DNA of 52,869 bases from assembly GCA_902539035.1 (NCBI GenBank), contig CACBHL010000005.1:1-52869 (forward strand), written 5' to 3'. Both the position numbers and the translations under genes were made by a program. Under the pieces are notes generated by a model, which worked only from the letters and a program-made list of their open reading frames with translations, was not told the origin of the DNA and did no database searches. Each line of letters opens with the position of its first letter. The first letter of the stretch is position 1. Source of the DNA: an uncultured Pelagibacteraceae bacterium (GTDB lineage: Bacteria > Pseudomonadota > Alphaproteobacteria > Pelagibacterales > Pelagibacteraceae). This document shows positions 18,322 to 26,268 of this stretch, in pieces.

Positions 18322-19449
18322 ATGGCTAAAAGAGACTATTATGATGTCCTAGGCGTTGGTAAAAACGCAAGTCCTGAAGATTTAAAATCTGCCTACAGAA
18401 AATTAGCCGTAAAATATCATCCAGATAAAAACCCCGGTGACACAAAAGCTGAAGACAAATTTAAAGAAGCTAGTGAAGCTTATGGAATACTGTCTGATAA
18501 AGAAAAAAAGCAAAGCTACGATAACTTTGGACACGCTGCTTTTGAAAATGGTGGTGGTAGGTCTGGTGGAGGATTTGGTGGTTTTAGCGGTGCAGATTTT
18601 TCAGATATTTTTGAAGATTTCTTTGGAGACTTTGGGGGTGGTGGAAGATCGAGAAGTAGGAGAACTAATAATAGAGGATCAGATTTAAGATATGACCTGT
18701 CAATTTCTCTTGAGGAGGCTTACCATGGAAAAAAACAAGATATAAAATTTTCAACTACAGAAAAATGTGGCACCTGTAAAGGAAATGGTTCTAAACCTGG
18801 TTCTTCACCTGAAACATGCTCGTATTGTGGTGGTAATGGTCGTGTAAGATCTAATCAAGGTTTCTTTACTGTTCAACAAACCTGTCCTCAATGTAACGGT
18901 AATGGAGAAGAAATTACAAATCCGTGTAGAGATTGTAATGGTCAAGGAAAAACACAAGCCTCAAAAAAAATTGCTGTAACAATTCCAAGAGGTGTAGATG
19001 ATGGTACGAGAATAAGGTTAGCCGGTAAAGGAGAGGCTGGAAACAGAGGAGGATCAACGGGAGACTTATATTTGTTTATAAATGTTCATTCGCATGACTT
19101 ATTTAAACGATCAGATGAAAATTTATTTTTTGAATTTCCTTTATCACTAGCAGATGCTGCTTTAGGAACTACAATTGAAATCCCAACGATTGATGGAGGA
19201 AAAGCTAAAATAAAAATACCAGATGGTACTCAGAATGGAAAACAGTTTAGATTAAAAGGCAAAGGAATGCCTTTCATGAGAAGAGGTGATTTTGGAGATC
19301 TGTATGTTCAGGTTAAAACGGAAGTACCAGTGTATTTAAATAAAAAACAAAAAGAATTACTTGAGCAATTTAGAGAAATTGAAAACGAAAAATCTAATCC
19401 TAGTATTAGAAAATTCTTTCAAAAAGCTAAAGATTTTTGGAAAAACTAA
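18322..19449 (+). CDS. dnaJ: Hsp40 co-chaperone DnaJ
   Basis: DnaJ stimulates DnaK's ATPase activity and delivers unfolded clients. The 375-residue protein is a complete type A DnaJ: J-domain (residues 4-68) with the essential YHPDKNPG loop, a Gly/Phe-rich linker (about 74-110), four zinc-binding CxxCxGxG-type repeats (about 143-210, from CGTCKGNG to CRDCNGQG) and a C-terminal client-binding/dimerisation region. It lies 29 bp after dnaK and is probably cotranscribed. Confidence 0.99.
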   Translation: MAKRDYYDVLGVGKNASPEDLKSAYRKLAVKYHPDKNPGDTKAEDKFKEASEAYGILSDKEKKQSYDNFGHAAFENGGGRSGGGFGGFSGADFSDIFEDFFGDFGGGGRSRSRRTNNRGSDLRYDLSISLEEAYHGKKQDIKFSTTEKCGTCKGNGSKPGSSPETCSYCGGNGRVRSNQGFFTVQQTCPQCNGNGEEITNPCRDCNGQGKTQASKKIAVTIPRGVDDGTRIRLAGKGEAGNRGGSTGDLYLFINVHSHDLFKRSDENLFFEFPLSLADAALGTTIEIPTIDGGKAKIKIPDGTQNGKQFRLKGKGMPFMRRGDFGDLYVQVKTEVPVYLNKKQKELLEQFREIENEKSNPSIRKFFQKAKDFWKN

Positions 19450-19504
19450 CTTTTAATTAAATTCAATAACAACTATATTAGTACTAAAAAAACGGTGGTT
19501 ATTC

Positions 19505-20407
19505 TTGAATTCATGGTTTTCAGGTTTCAGAAAAGAAAAAATCAAACTAGAGGATAATAAGTTTGGTGAAGTTGATATAACTTTTAGACACGGAGGCAAA
19601 GGCGAACCATTGCTTTTATTGCATGGCAATCCAATGTCTCATGTAACTTGGCATAAAATCGTAGACGAGCTAAAGAGTAAATTTTATGTAGTTGCCTCAG
19701 ATCTTAGAGGGTATGGTGAGAGTATTGGTCCAAAGGAAGGAGGTCCAAACCATATAAATTATTCATTTAGAGCAATGGCAGATGATCAAATAAGACTAAT
19801 GGATAAGCTAGGATTTAAAGAATTTAAAATTGTTGGCCATGATAGAGGCGCGAGGACTGCTCACCGAATGTGTCTTGATTTTCCTACAAAAGTTAAGAAA
19901 GTTGCAATATTTGACATAATGCCAAATAGACATATTTGGACTGTTCAAAAAAAAGATTGGGCTATGTCCAAATGGCATTGGTTGTTAATGATGCAACCGT
20001 ACGATTTACCAGAAAAATTATTATCATCTGTTCCTGCTGAGTATTATATGAAAAAAAAACTATCAAAAAGGGGAGCAACTCTAGATTTTTGTAAAGAAAC
20101 TTTTGAAGAATATGTGAAATGTTTTAATTATAAAACTATTAGAGCTTCATGCGAAGATTACAGAGCTTCACCAAGTTTTGATCTAGATCTAGATAACGAA
20201 GATTTTGAAAAAAATAATAAAATTCAATGCCCAGCTCTAATCCTTTGGGGTGAAAGGAGCGATACTGGAAAAGTTTGGGGTGATGTCTTAAATGTTTGGC
20301 AACAATATTGTGAAAGAAAAATTACAGGGAAAGGAATAGACTGCGGACATTACTTACAAGAAGAAGAGCCCGAAAATGTTTTAAATAGTCTTAAAAATTT
20401 TTTATAA
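19505..20407 (+). CDS. Alpha/beta hydrolase of the fluoroacetate dehalogenase type
   Basis: A 300-residue alpha/beta hydrolase matching haloacetate/fluoroacetate dehalogenases. The oxyanion loop is LLLLHGNP (residues 36-43). The nucleophile motif is GHDRGAR with Asp113 in place of Ser, and Arg114 and Arg117 fit the carboxylate-binding arginines. His158-Trp159 and Tyr219 fit the known halide pocket, and His282 in GHYLQEEEP the catalytic base. The family hydrolyses haloacetates to glycolate. A closely related hydrolase with another substrate is possible. The start is TTG at 19505, since the next methionine lies beyond the catalytic loop. It follows dnaJ by 55 bp; the functional link is unclear. 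Confidence 0.85.
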   Translation: MNSWFSGFRKEKIKLEDNKFGEVDITFRHGGKGEPLLLLHGNPMSHVTWHKIVDELKSKFYVVASDLRGYGESIGPKEGGPNHINYSFRAMADDQIRLMDKLGFKEFKIVGHDRGARTAHRMCLDFPTKVKKVAIFDIMPNRHIWTVQKKDWAMSKWHWLLMMQPYDLPEKLLSSVPAEYYMKKKLSKRGATLDFCKETFEEYVKCFNYKTIRASCEDYRASPSFDLDLDNEDFEKNNKIQCPALILWGERSDTGKVWGDVLNVWQQYCERKITGKGIDCGHYLQEEEPENVLNSLKNFL

Positions 20408-20445
20408 TGTTTTCTTTTACATCAAAATTGTAATAAAATAATTAA

Positions 20446-21222
20446 GTGAGCAAAGTAAATTTAGCAATAACTGGTTGTATGGGAAGAATGGGCCAGCAAC
20501 TAATTAAGTCCTCTAAAGCTGATAAAAATATCAAACTAACAACGCTTACAGAAAATAGATTAATTAAAAAAAAAATTTCAGGAATAAAAGTTAGTTTAAA
20601 TAATGAAAAAGCTTTTAAAAATGTTGATTTAATTATTGATTTTACTGTACCTAAATGCACTTTTGAGGTTCTAAAAATTGCATCAAAGTTAAAAAAAAGA
20701 GTAGTGATTGGAACAACAGGTTTTAATCAAAGAGAAGAAAATTTAATCAAAAAAATTTCAAAAAAAATTCCAATACTAAAAGCTGGTAATATGAGTTTAG
20801 GAGTAAATTTATTGATGTATTTGACGGAAATTACATCTAAATCACTAAACGATAATTATTTAAGTAAAATATTTGAGGTTCACCATAAACACAAAAAAGA
20901 TTATCCGTCTGGGACTGCACTAATGCTAGGAAAAGGGATCGCAGATGGAAAAGGTAAAAATTTATATAATTTGATTGGTAAAAAATTTCTAAATAAAAAA
21001 TCTTTTCCTTACGGGAAAAAAATTAATTTTAATTCAATTCGAAAAGGAGAAATCATTGGTGAACATGAAGTAAAGTTTTCAAGTGGTAAAGAAATAATAA
21101 CCTTAAATCATGAGGCATTTGATAGAGCTCTATATTCTGATGGCGCCTTGGCAGCAGCTAAGTGGTTAATGAGAAAAAAACCTGGTTTCTACTCGATGAG
21201 AGACCTGCTTGATTTCTCATAA
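20446..21222 (+). CDS. dapB: 4-hydroxy-tetrahydrodipicolinate reductase
   Basis: DapB carries out the NAD(P)H-dependent step of lysine/diaminopimelate synthesis. The 258-residue protein has the Rossmann motif GCMGRMG (residues 10-16), IDFTVPKCTFE, IGTTGF, NMSLGVNLL, and the catalytic/substrate-binding EVHHKHKKDYPSGTAL region with its His and Lys. The start codon is GTG at 20446. The stop and the nth start overlap (TAATG), so dapB and nth are probably translationally coupled. Confidence 0.96.
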   Translation: MSKVNLAITGCMGRMGQQLIKSSKADKNIKLTTLTENRLIKKKISGIKVSLNNEKAFKNVDLIIDFTVPKCTFEVLKIASKLKKRVVIGTTGFNQREENLIKKISKKIPILKAGNMSLGVNLLMYLTEITSKSLNDNYLSKIFEVHHKHKKDYPSGTALMLGKGIADGKGKNLYNLIGKKFLNKKSFPYGKKINFNSIRKGEIIGEHEVKFSSGKEIITLNHEAFDRALYSDGALAAAKWLMRKKPGFYSMRDLLDFS

Positions 21223-21875
21223 TGAATGAAAAAGAAAAAGCAAAAAAAATAATTAACATTTTAAATAAAATATATCCTACAGCGCCTGTACCTTTAAAGC
21301 ATAAAAATACTTTTACTCTACTAGTATCAGTTCTTTTGTCGGCTCAGTGCACAGACGTTATCGTCAACAATGTTACAAAAGATATCTACCCTAAATATTA
21401 TAAACCCAAACACTTTGTAAAATTAGGAAGAAAAAAAATTGAAAAATTAATAAAGAGAATTGGGATATTTAGAGTTAAAGCCAAAAGTATTTATTTGATG
21501 TCAAAACAAATTTTAGCGAAACACTCTGGAAAAGTCCCAAAAACTTTCGGAGAACTCGAAAAATTGCCTGGGGTTGGACATAAAACAGCAAGTGTAGTAA
21601 TGTCTCAGGGATTTGGTTATCCTGCATTTGCCGTTGATACACATATTCATAGACTTGCTCAACGCTGGGGTTTAACCGACGGAAAAAATGTTGTTCAAAC
21701 AGAAAAAGATTTAAAACGAATTTTTCCAAAAAATACATGGTCTAAACTTCATCTTCAAATAATTTTTTATGGAAGAGAATATTGTAAAGCAAGAGAGTGT
21801 TATGGTTTAACTTGTAAAATATGTACTACTTGTTATCCTAAAAGAAAAAAACCCATAATTACAAAAAAAGCATAA
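21222..21875 (+). CDS. nth: Endonuclease III (DNA glycosylase/AP lyase)
   Basis: Nth excises oxidised pyrimidines. The 217-residue protein carries the helix-hairpin-helix LPGVGHKTA with the catalytic Lys and the following AVDTHIHR with the catalytic Asp. The C-terminal iron-sulfur region contains five cysteines at 188, 193, 198, 201 and 204, whereas the usual spacing is C-X6-C-X2-C-X5-C. A cluster is still likely but with altered ligand spacing. The start overlaps the dapB stop by one base; pfkB follows by 2 bp. Confidence 0.95.
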   Translation: MNEKEKAKKIINILNKIYPTAPVPLKHKNTFTLLVSVLLSAQCTDVIVNNVTKDIYPKYYKPKHFVKLGRKKIEKLIKRIGIFRVKAKSIYLMSKQILAKHSGKVPKTFGELEKLPGVGHKTASVVMSQGFGYPAFAVDTHIHRLAQRWGLTDGKNVVQTEKDLKRIFPKNTWSKLHLQIIFYGREYCKARECYGLTCKICTTCYPKRKKPIITKKA

Positions 21876-21877
21876 AT

Positions 21878-22804
21878 ATGAAAATTCTAGGAATTGGTAA
21901 CGCAATCGTAGATGTACTTTGTAAAGTAGACTACGAATTTTTAGACAGAAATTCTTTAACCAAAAGTACAATGAAACTTATAAATGAAGATGAATTTAAT
22001 GGATTAATCTCGGAATTAAATATTGAAGGAACAATTTCTGGAGGATCAGTTGCTAATTCAATTGTAGGTTTGGCACAATTAAATAATGATGTAGGATTTA
22101 TAGGCAAAGTAACAGATGACGACCTAGGTCAAAAATATGAGGATGGTTTAAAAAGAGAGAATGTAAAATATTTCTATTCAAAAAAAAAAGAGTTAATGCC
22201 TACTGGAAATTGTTTAATTTTAATAACACCAGACTCTGAGAGAACAATGTGTACTTTCCTTGGCACCGCAGGAAAAATAAACGATAAAGATATTAATGCA
22301 GATGTAATTAAAAAAGCAGAAATTACTTTTTTAGAGGGATATTTATGGGATGAAGGAGATCCTAAGAAAGCTTTTGAAAAAGCGATTAATAATTCAAATA
22401 AGGTTGCTATGTCATTGTCTGATCTTTTTTGTGTTGAAAGACATAAGGAGGAGTTTCTAAATCTTGTAAAAAATAAGTTAGATATAGTTTTTGCAAATGA
22501 GCAAGAGATGTTGTCATTAATTGAGAGTCGTAAATTTGATGATGCTGTTGCATTTGCACGAACTCTTAATAAAGATATCGTTATTACGAGAGGAGAAAAA
22601 GGAGCAATTGCAATAATAAAAAAGGAAGTAGTCGAGTGCACCTCACAAAAAAATTTAAAAATAAAAGATCTTACTGGTGCTGGAGATTTGTTTGCAGCAG
22701 GGTACTTACATGGAGTGGTTAATAATATGAGTACAAGAGATAGTTTAAACAAAGGAACTGAATTGTCTTCTAAAGTTATTCAAAAAATTGGAGCAAGACT
22801 TTAG
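21878..22804 (+). CDS. PfkB-family carbohydrate/nucleoside kinase
   Basis: A 308-residue ribokinase-fold kinase, best matching adenosine-kinase-like PfkB proteins common beside nth in alphaproteobacteria. The N-terminal GNAIVDVLCKVD and GGSVANSIVGLAQL form the substrate side; the C-terminal signature DLTGAGDLFAAGYLHG holds the catalytic Asp and anion hole. The precise substrate (adenosine, ribose or another sugar) cannot be decided from sequence. It is the last gene of dapB-nth-pfkB and overlaps the tail of the convergent small ArfA-like ORF by 4 bp. Confidence 0.9.
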   Translation: MKILGIGNAIVDVLCKVDYEFLDRNSLTKSTMKLINEDEFNGLISELNIEGTISGGSVANSIVGLAQLNNDVGFIGKVTDDDLGQKYEDGLKRENVKYFYSKKKELMPTGNCLILITPDSERTMCTFLGTAGKINDKDINADVIKKAEITFLEGYLWDEGDPKKAFEKAINNSNKVAMSLSDLFCVERHKEEFLNLVKNKLDIVFANEQEMLSLIESRKFDDAVAFARTLNKDIVITRGEKGAIAIIKKEVVECTSQKNLKIKDLTGAGDLFAAGYLHGVVNNMSTRDSLNKGTELSSKVIQKIGARL

Positions 22805-22923
22805 GTTTTTTTAATTCTTTTAAAGCTACCTTTCCCTTTTTTAGGTTTAACTATTTTTGGTTTAAATTTTTTTGTATATAAATCTTTGATTAGAGGATTT
22901 TTTTTATTTAATTTGGTAACCAT
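22801..22923 (-). CDS. Small ArfA-like ribosome-rescue protein candidate (40 aa)
   Basis: An open frame of 40 codons, starting at the ATG at 22923 and ending TAA at 22801. The product is strongly basic. It begins VTKLNKKNPLIKDL and has VKPKKGKGSFKR at residues 25-36. The KKGKGS core preceded by an NPL segment resembles E. coli ArfA (DPLF ... KNKKGKGSYMRK), which rescues ribosomes stalled on non-stop mRNA with RF2. It starts inside the last 20 bp of the winged-helix gene in another frame and ends overlapping pfkB by 4 bp, filling the gap exactly. The resemblance is by eye; a chance lysine-rich ORF is the alternative. Confidence 0.55.
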   Translation of the reverse strand: MVTKLNKKNPLIKDLYTKKFKPKIVKPKKGKGSFKRIKKT

Positions 22924-23467
22924 TTTTTTTACTTATTATAAAATTTTCATCTTTAAAAGTTTTCTGAAATTTTTTTCTAAGTCTATATATATGTGTTTCG
23001 ACTGTGTGTGTCTCAATATCTGATTGATATTTCCAAACTTTTTTTTCTAGCTCATCAATATTTATCGACTTACCTTTTTTTGACAAATAAATTATTGTAT
23101 TAACTTCTTTTTCAGTAAGTTTAAGCATATTTTCTTTTGTCGATATTATTCTTGAGTTTAAATTTAAAACATAATTCTTGATATTAACCTTTGATTGATC
23201 ACTAAATTGATTTTTCATATACTCTATATTTACCATTTCTATTAGCTTTGAAATTTTGATGGGTAAAAAACTTAATGAAATCTGGTTATTAATATTAGGA
23301 GTAATTTTTTTTGAAATGACAAGATAATTTTTTAAATTTAAAGCTTCATTTTTTATAAAATCGTCAGTTTTAGAATTTATGATATTAAAATTTAAATCTT
23401 CCTCAATTTCTTTCAAAATTTGATATAAAACTGTAAACTTGTGAATTATTAAATTTTGGTTATTCAT
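22904..23467 (-). CDS. Winged-helix regulator with degenerate N-terminal domain
   Basis: A 187-residue protein ending in an OmpR/PhoB-type DNA-binding domain (about 115-187): LTEKEVNTIIYLSKKGK, then the recognition region ETHTVETHIYRLRKKF and the C-terminal wing ISKKNGYQIK. The N-terminal 110 residues have receiver-like length but I see no conserved acidic pocket or phosphoacceptor Asp in the expected context, so it may be a phosphorylation-independent pseudo-receiver. No sensor kinase is nearby. It is divergent from an L,D-transpeptidase gene with only 12 bp between starts, which suggests that gene as a possible target. Confidence 0.8.
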   Translation of the reverse strand: MNNQNLIIHKFTVLYQILKEIEEDLNFNIINSKTDDFIKNEALNLKNYLVISKKITPNINNQISLSFLPIKISKLIEMVNIEYMKNQFSDQSKVNIKNYVLNLNSRIISTKENMLKLTEKEVNTIIYLSKKGKSINIDELEKKVWKYQSDIETHTVETHIYRLRKKFQKTFKDENFIISKKNGYQIK

Positions 23468-23479
23468 AAAAATAAGAAT

Positions 23480-23974
23480 ATGACAATTATTTTAAAAAAT
23501 AAACATACTCTTCAAATTAAAGATTTTAATTTTAGATGCAGTGTAGGTAAAAGTGGTATTTATAAGAAAAAAAAGGAAGGTGACAAAAAAACTCCCAAAG
23601 GAATATTTAAAATTGAAAACTTATATTATAGAAAAGATCGAGTTAAAAAACCTCAAACATCATTGAAAAAAATAGAAATTACAAAAAAAATGGGGTGGTG
23701 TGATGATCCTAATGACACAAAAAAATATAATAAATTAGTAAAAATACCTATTAAATCAAAATTTGAAAAACTTTACCGAAAAGATAATAAGTATGATCTG
23801 ATAATTCCTATTAAATATAATTTTGATAAAACAATTAACGGACTTGGAAGTTGTATTTTCTTACATATTACAAATAATTATCTTCCAACTGCAGGGTGTA
23901 TCGCAATTAGTCAAAAAGATTTTTTAATAATGCTCAAATTAATTAATAAAAAAACAAAAATAAAGATACTTTAA
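23480..23974 (+). CDS. L,D-transpeptidase (YkuD) family protein
   Basis: A 164-residue protein of the YkuD fold, which forms L,D crosslinks in peptidoglycan or modifies envelope structures. GDKKTPKGIF near the N-terminus is the typical entry motif. The catalytic region has His129 and, 11 residues later, Cys140 (HITNNYLPTAGCIAIS), a variant of the HGC signature. No signal peptide is evident, unusual for an enzyme acting in the periplasm, though related short YkuD proteins also lack one. I choose the ATG at 23480; an earlier in-frame start at 23456 would overlap the divergent regulator gene. Confidence 0.87.
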   Translation: MTIILKNKHTLQIKDFNFRCSVGKSGIYKKKKEGDKKTPKGIFKIENLYYRKDRVKKPQTSLKKIEITKKMGWCDDPNDTKKYNKLVKIPIKSKFEKLYRKDNKYDLIIPIKYNFDKTINGLGSCIFLHITNNYLPTAGCIAISQKDFLIMLKLINKKTKIKIL

Positions 23975-24630
23975 GTCCTTGCACCAAAAATATTTGATCC
24001 AATTCTTAAATAAGTTGATTGAAAATCAATAGCCTTTAAATAATCAGATGACATGCCCATACTAAGCTGATTAAGTTTAAATGTATCCTTTAATTCCCTC
24101 ATTCCCTTAAAATAAATATGAGGATCCTCATTAAAGGGTGGAATACACATAAAGCCAATAACGTTTAAGTTAAGTTTTTTACAGTATTCAATCAATTGAT
24201 TAACCTCATTTTTATTGATACCAGATTTTTGCTCCTCATTTCCTAAATTCACTTGAATAAAAATTTTAATATTTCTTTGAATTTTTTGTTGTTCGGTTGC
24301 AATTTTTTCTGCAAGTTTACTGCTGTCAACCGAATGAATATAATCAAATAATCTAACTGCAAATTTAACTTTATTTGTTTGAAGCTTACCAATCATATGA
24401 AGTTTAATTTCAGGTTTTGTATTTTTAATTTCACTCCATTTGTCTACTGACTCTTGAACTTTATTCTCTCCAAAATGTAAATGACCGTGCTCAATTAGAG
24501 GTAAAATTTTATCCATCTTAAAAGTCTTGGATACTGCAATAATTTTTGGTAACGTTAATATATTAGAGTCACTCAAGTGAGACTTAACTTGATTTTCAAT
24601 ATCTAATAAATTTTGAACCGTTTTATGCAT
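23971..24630 (-). CDS. yggS: PLP homeostasis protein, YggS/PLPBP family
   Basis: A 219-residue pyridoxal-phosphate-binding protein with an alanine-racemase-like barrel. The PLP lysine is Lys35 in AVSKTF; HFGENKVQE, HMIGKLQTNK and the phosphate-binding LSMGMSSD are all present. Members control free vitamin B6 and amino/keto-acid balance rather than catalysing a defined reaction. Its ATG (24628-24630 on the complementary strand) directly abuts the ATG of the divergent ThiE-like gene, forming ATGCAT. Its tail overlaps the L,D-transpeptidase gene by 4 bp. Confidence 0.95.
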   Translation of the reverse strand: MHKTVQNLLDIENQVKSHLSDSNILTLPKIIAVSKTFKMDKILPLIEHGHLHFGENKVQESVDKWSEIKNTKPEIKLHMIGKLQTNKVKFAVRLFDYIHSVDSSKLAEKIATEQQKIQRNIKIFIQVNLGNEEQKSGINKNEVNQLIEYCKKLNLNVIGFMCIPPFNEDPHIYFKGMRELKDTFKLNQLSMGMSSDYLKAIDFQSTYLRIGSNIFGART

Positions 24631-25170
24631 AATAATTTAAAAAGAAAATATTACTTTATAAACAATCTTAATACAAAACATATCGATAACCTCGATAAAC
24701 AAACCGCTGTTATTTATAGAAACTACCAATCAGATAAAGAGGACATATTCAATTTAATAAAAATCAGAAATTATTGTAGAAAAAAAAAAGTTAAATTTTT
24801 TTTATCAAATAATTTTAAATTAGCTATTAGACTAAATTTGGATGGAGCTTACATACCCGCTTTTAACAGAAAGTTTAGTCACCTGAACTATTCAACTTTT
24901 AAGAAGTTCGAAATAGTCGGATCGGCTCACAATATTAAAGAGATAAGAATAAAAGAATTACAAAAAGTTAATAAAATATTCTTATCTTCGCTTTTTAAAA
25001 AAAATCGAAATTTTTTAGGAATGAATAAATTTAAACTTTTAACCAAACTTACAAAAAAACCAGCTGTTGCTCTTGGGGGGATTTCAACAAAAAATATAAA
25101 AAAACTTAATATTATCGAAGTTTTTGAATTTGCTGGAATATCTTTTTTTGAACAAAAAAAAGGCCCCTAA
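24625..25170 (+). CDS. Degenerate ThiE/TenI-like protein
   Basis: A 181-residue protein with the outline of a thiamine-phosphate-synthase/TenI barrel: FLSNNFKLAIRLNLDGAYIP occupies the place of the region usually containing a GVHLGQ motif, IVGSAHNIKEI follows, and PAVALGGISTKNIKKL matches the phosphate-binding end. The typical substrate and pyrophosphate-binding motifs of true ThiE are missing, so thiamine-phosphate synthase activity is doubtful. TenI-like or other function is possible. I choose the ATG at 24625; a TTG at 24613 would reach further into yggS. Its last codons are part of a terminator hairpin. Confidence 0.65.
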   Translation: MHNNLKRKYYFINNLNTKHIDNLDKQTAVIYRNYQSDKEDIFNLIKIRNYCRKKKVKFFLSNNFKLAIRLNLDGAYIPAFNRKFSHLNYSTFKKFEIVGSAHNIKEIRIKELQKVNKIFLSSLFKKNRNFLGMNKFKLLTKLTKKPAVALGGISTKNIKKLNIIEVFEFAGISFFEQKKGP

Positions 25171-25185
25171 AAGGGGCCCTTTTTA
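25157..25185. terminator. Bidirectional rho-independent terminator
   Basis: The stem GGCCCC (25162-25167) and GGGGCC (25173-25178) flanks a 5-base loop, with A-runs on the left and T-runs on the right. It can therefore terminate transcripts from both the ThiE-like gene and the convergent porin gene. The ThiE-like stop codon TAA lies in the loop. It is the only strong GC hairpin with a T tract that I found in the window. Confidence 0.9.
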
Positions 25186-25204
25186 AATAATTAAAAACGA
25201 GTAA

Positions 25205-26152
25205 TTAGAATGTGAATCCTAATTCGATTGCGTAACCTGCACCATCGTGCTCTTTGTTACCACCTTCGTTGTCTACGTCAGATCTAGTAGCTGCTAATGA
25301 CATTGAACCCATTGAGTAAGATACAGACACTGCTGCAGCTTCTTGAGTTTCGTCAGTAATAGTACTTACACCTTCGTAATCAATCTCTGAATAACCGTAA
25401 GATATACTTAAGTCATCATTTACAGCGTAAGATACAGCGTAAGCAGTAAACTCTTCGTCAGCGTTTGCTGTTGCTGAATCCGCACTGTTTGATTGAACAC
25501 CAAATGTGAACGCATCGTAAGCATAAGTTATATACTTAGTAGAGTTGTCCATATCTGCAGATCCACCTGAGTCAGTACCTGCTGCAACACCGATAGTTAA
25601 ACCATCGATACCTGTGTAAGTAATACCTACATCAGTAGATGAATCAACTTGTCCTCCACCTGATGGAGTGAATGACGCTTCTAACGTTACACCTTCCATT
25701 GATGAGTTGCTGTATGTCCACATGTTACCTGCTCCTGAACCATTTCCTGGAGCATCAGCTTGGAACCATGTTTCTTCATATGCAGATGGCATTTTGTCAT
25801 CCATAGCACCTGTTACACTTGAACCATCTTGTGCTTTAAATGATAGAGTACCCATGTCACCCATATCGATTGCGATTGCTCTATCTTCAAATGCTGCTCC
25901 TGCTGCAGTTTTAGAACCGTCTAAACCCATAGTCATAGTAACTATAAATCCGTTGTCCATCTCGCCTGATGCTTTGAAGTTTACAGTGTCAGCCATTGCA
26001 AAAGGATTACCTGTACCTTTAGTTCCAACGTTACTGTTTCCTGTGTAAGATAACGTAGCACTACCTGAAGCACTTATATCAACTGCATGCGCAGATACAG
26101 TTGCAAGTGAAGCAGCTAAAGCTGTTAAACCTACTTTTTTTAGTTTGTTCAT
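25205..26152 (-). CDS. Outer-membrane general porin
   Basis: A 315-residue Gram-negative porin. A clear signal peptide (basic MNKLKK, hydrophobic core, cleavage about after Ala23 in SAHA) is followed by alternating beta-strand sequence rich in Gly/Ser/Asp, ending in Phe (ELGFTF), as expected for BAM-inserted beta-barrels. Its base composition is visibly more GC-rich than its neighbours, with Asp/Gly/Ala-rich rather than Lys/Asn-rich residues, and it has a strong Shine-Dalgarno. These suggest a highly expressed gene. It is flanked by a terminator downstream and a 193-bp upstream region. Substrate selectivity is unknown. Confidence 0.9.
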   Translation of the reverse strand: MNKLKKVGLTALAASLATVSAHAVDISASGSATLSYTGNSNVGTKGTGNPFAMADTVNFKASGEMDNGFIVTMTMGLDGSKTAAGAAFEDRAIAIDMGDMGTLSFKAQDGSSVTGAMDDKMPSAYEETWFQADAPGNGSGAGNMWTYSNSSMEGVTLEASFTPSGGGQVDSSTDVGITYTGIDGLTIGVAAGTDSGGSADMDNSTKYITYAYDAFTFGVQSNSADSATANADEEFTAYAVSYAVNDDLSISYGYSEIDYEGVSTITDETQEAAAVSVSYSMGSMSLAATRSDVDNEGGNKEHDGAGYAIELGFTF

Positions 26153-26157
26153 TTAAT

Positions 26158-26163
26158 CTCCTT
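26158..26163 (-). promoter_or_regulatory. Strong Shine-Dalgarno of the porin gene
   Basis: AAGGAG reads on the minus strand 5 bases before the porin ATG. Most other genes in the window have only weak or no purine tracts there, so this site stands out and supports both the start choice and high expression. Confidence 0.85.
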
Positions 26164-26250
26164 ATTTTTATTATAATAAACAGGGTATATTTATCATTTC
26201 TGATTTGAGATTGTTTGAATTGGTAATAAAAACTCAAAAAAATTAGATAA

Positions 26251-26268
26251 TGTTGTATTTTTACAACA
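26251..26268. promoter_or_regulatory. Perfect inverted repeat upstream of porin
   Basis: TGTTGTA-N4-TACAACA is a perfect 7-bp inverted repeat with a 4-base centre. It lies about 100 bp before the porin start and 78 bp before the divergent DUF3576 lipoprotein gene. It could be a dimeric operator or a hairpin in the porin leader. The flanking sequence is AT-rich and no protein can be named. Confidence 0.5.
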
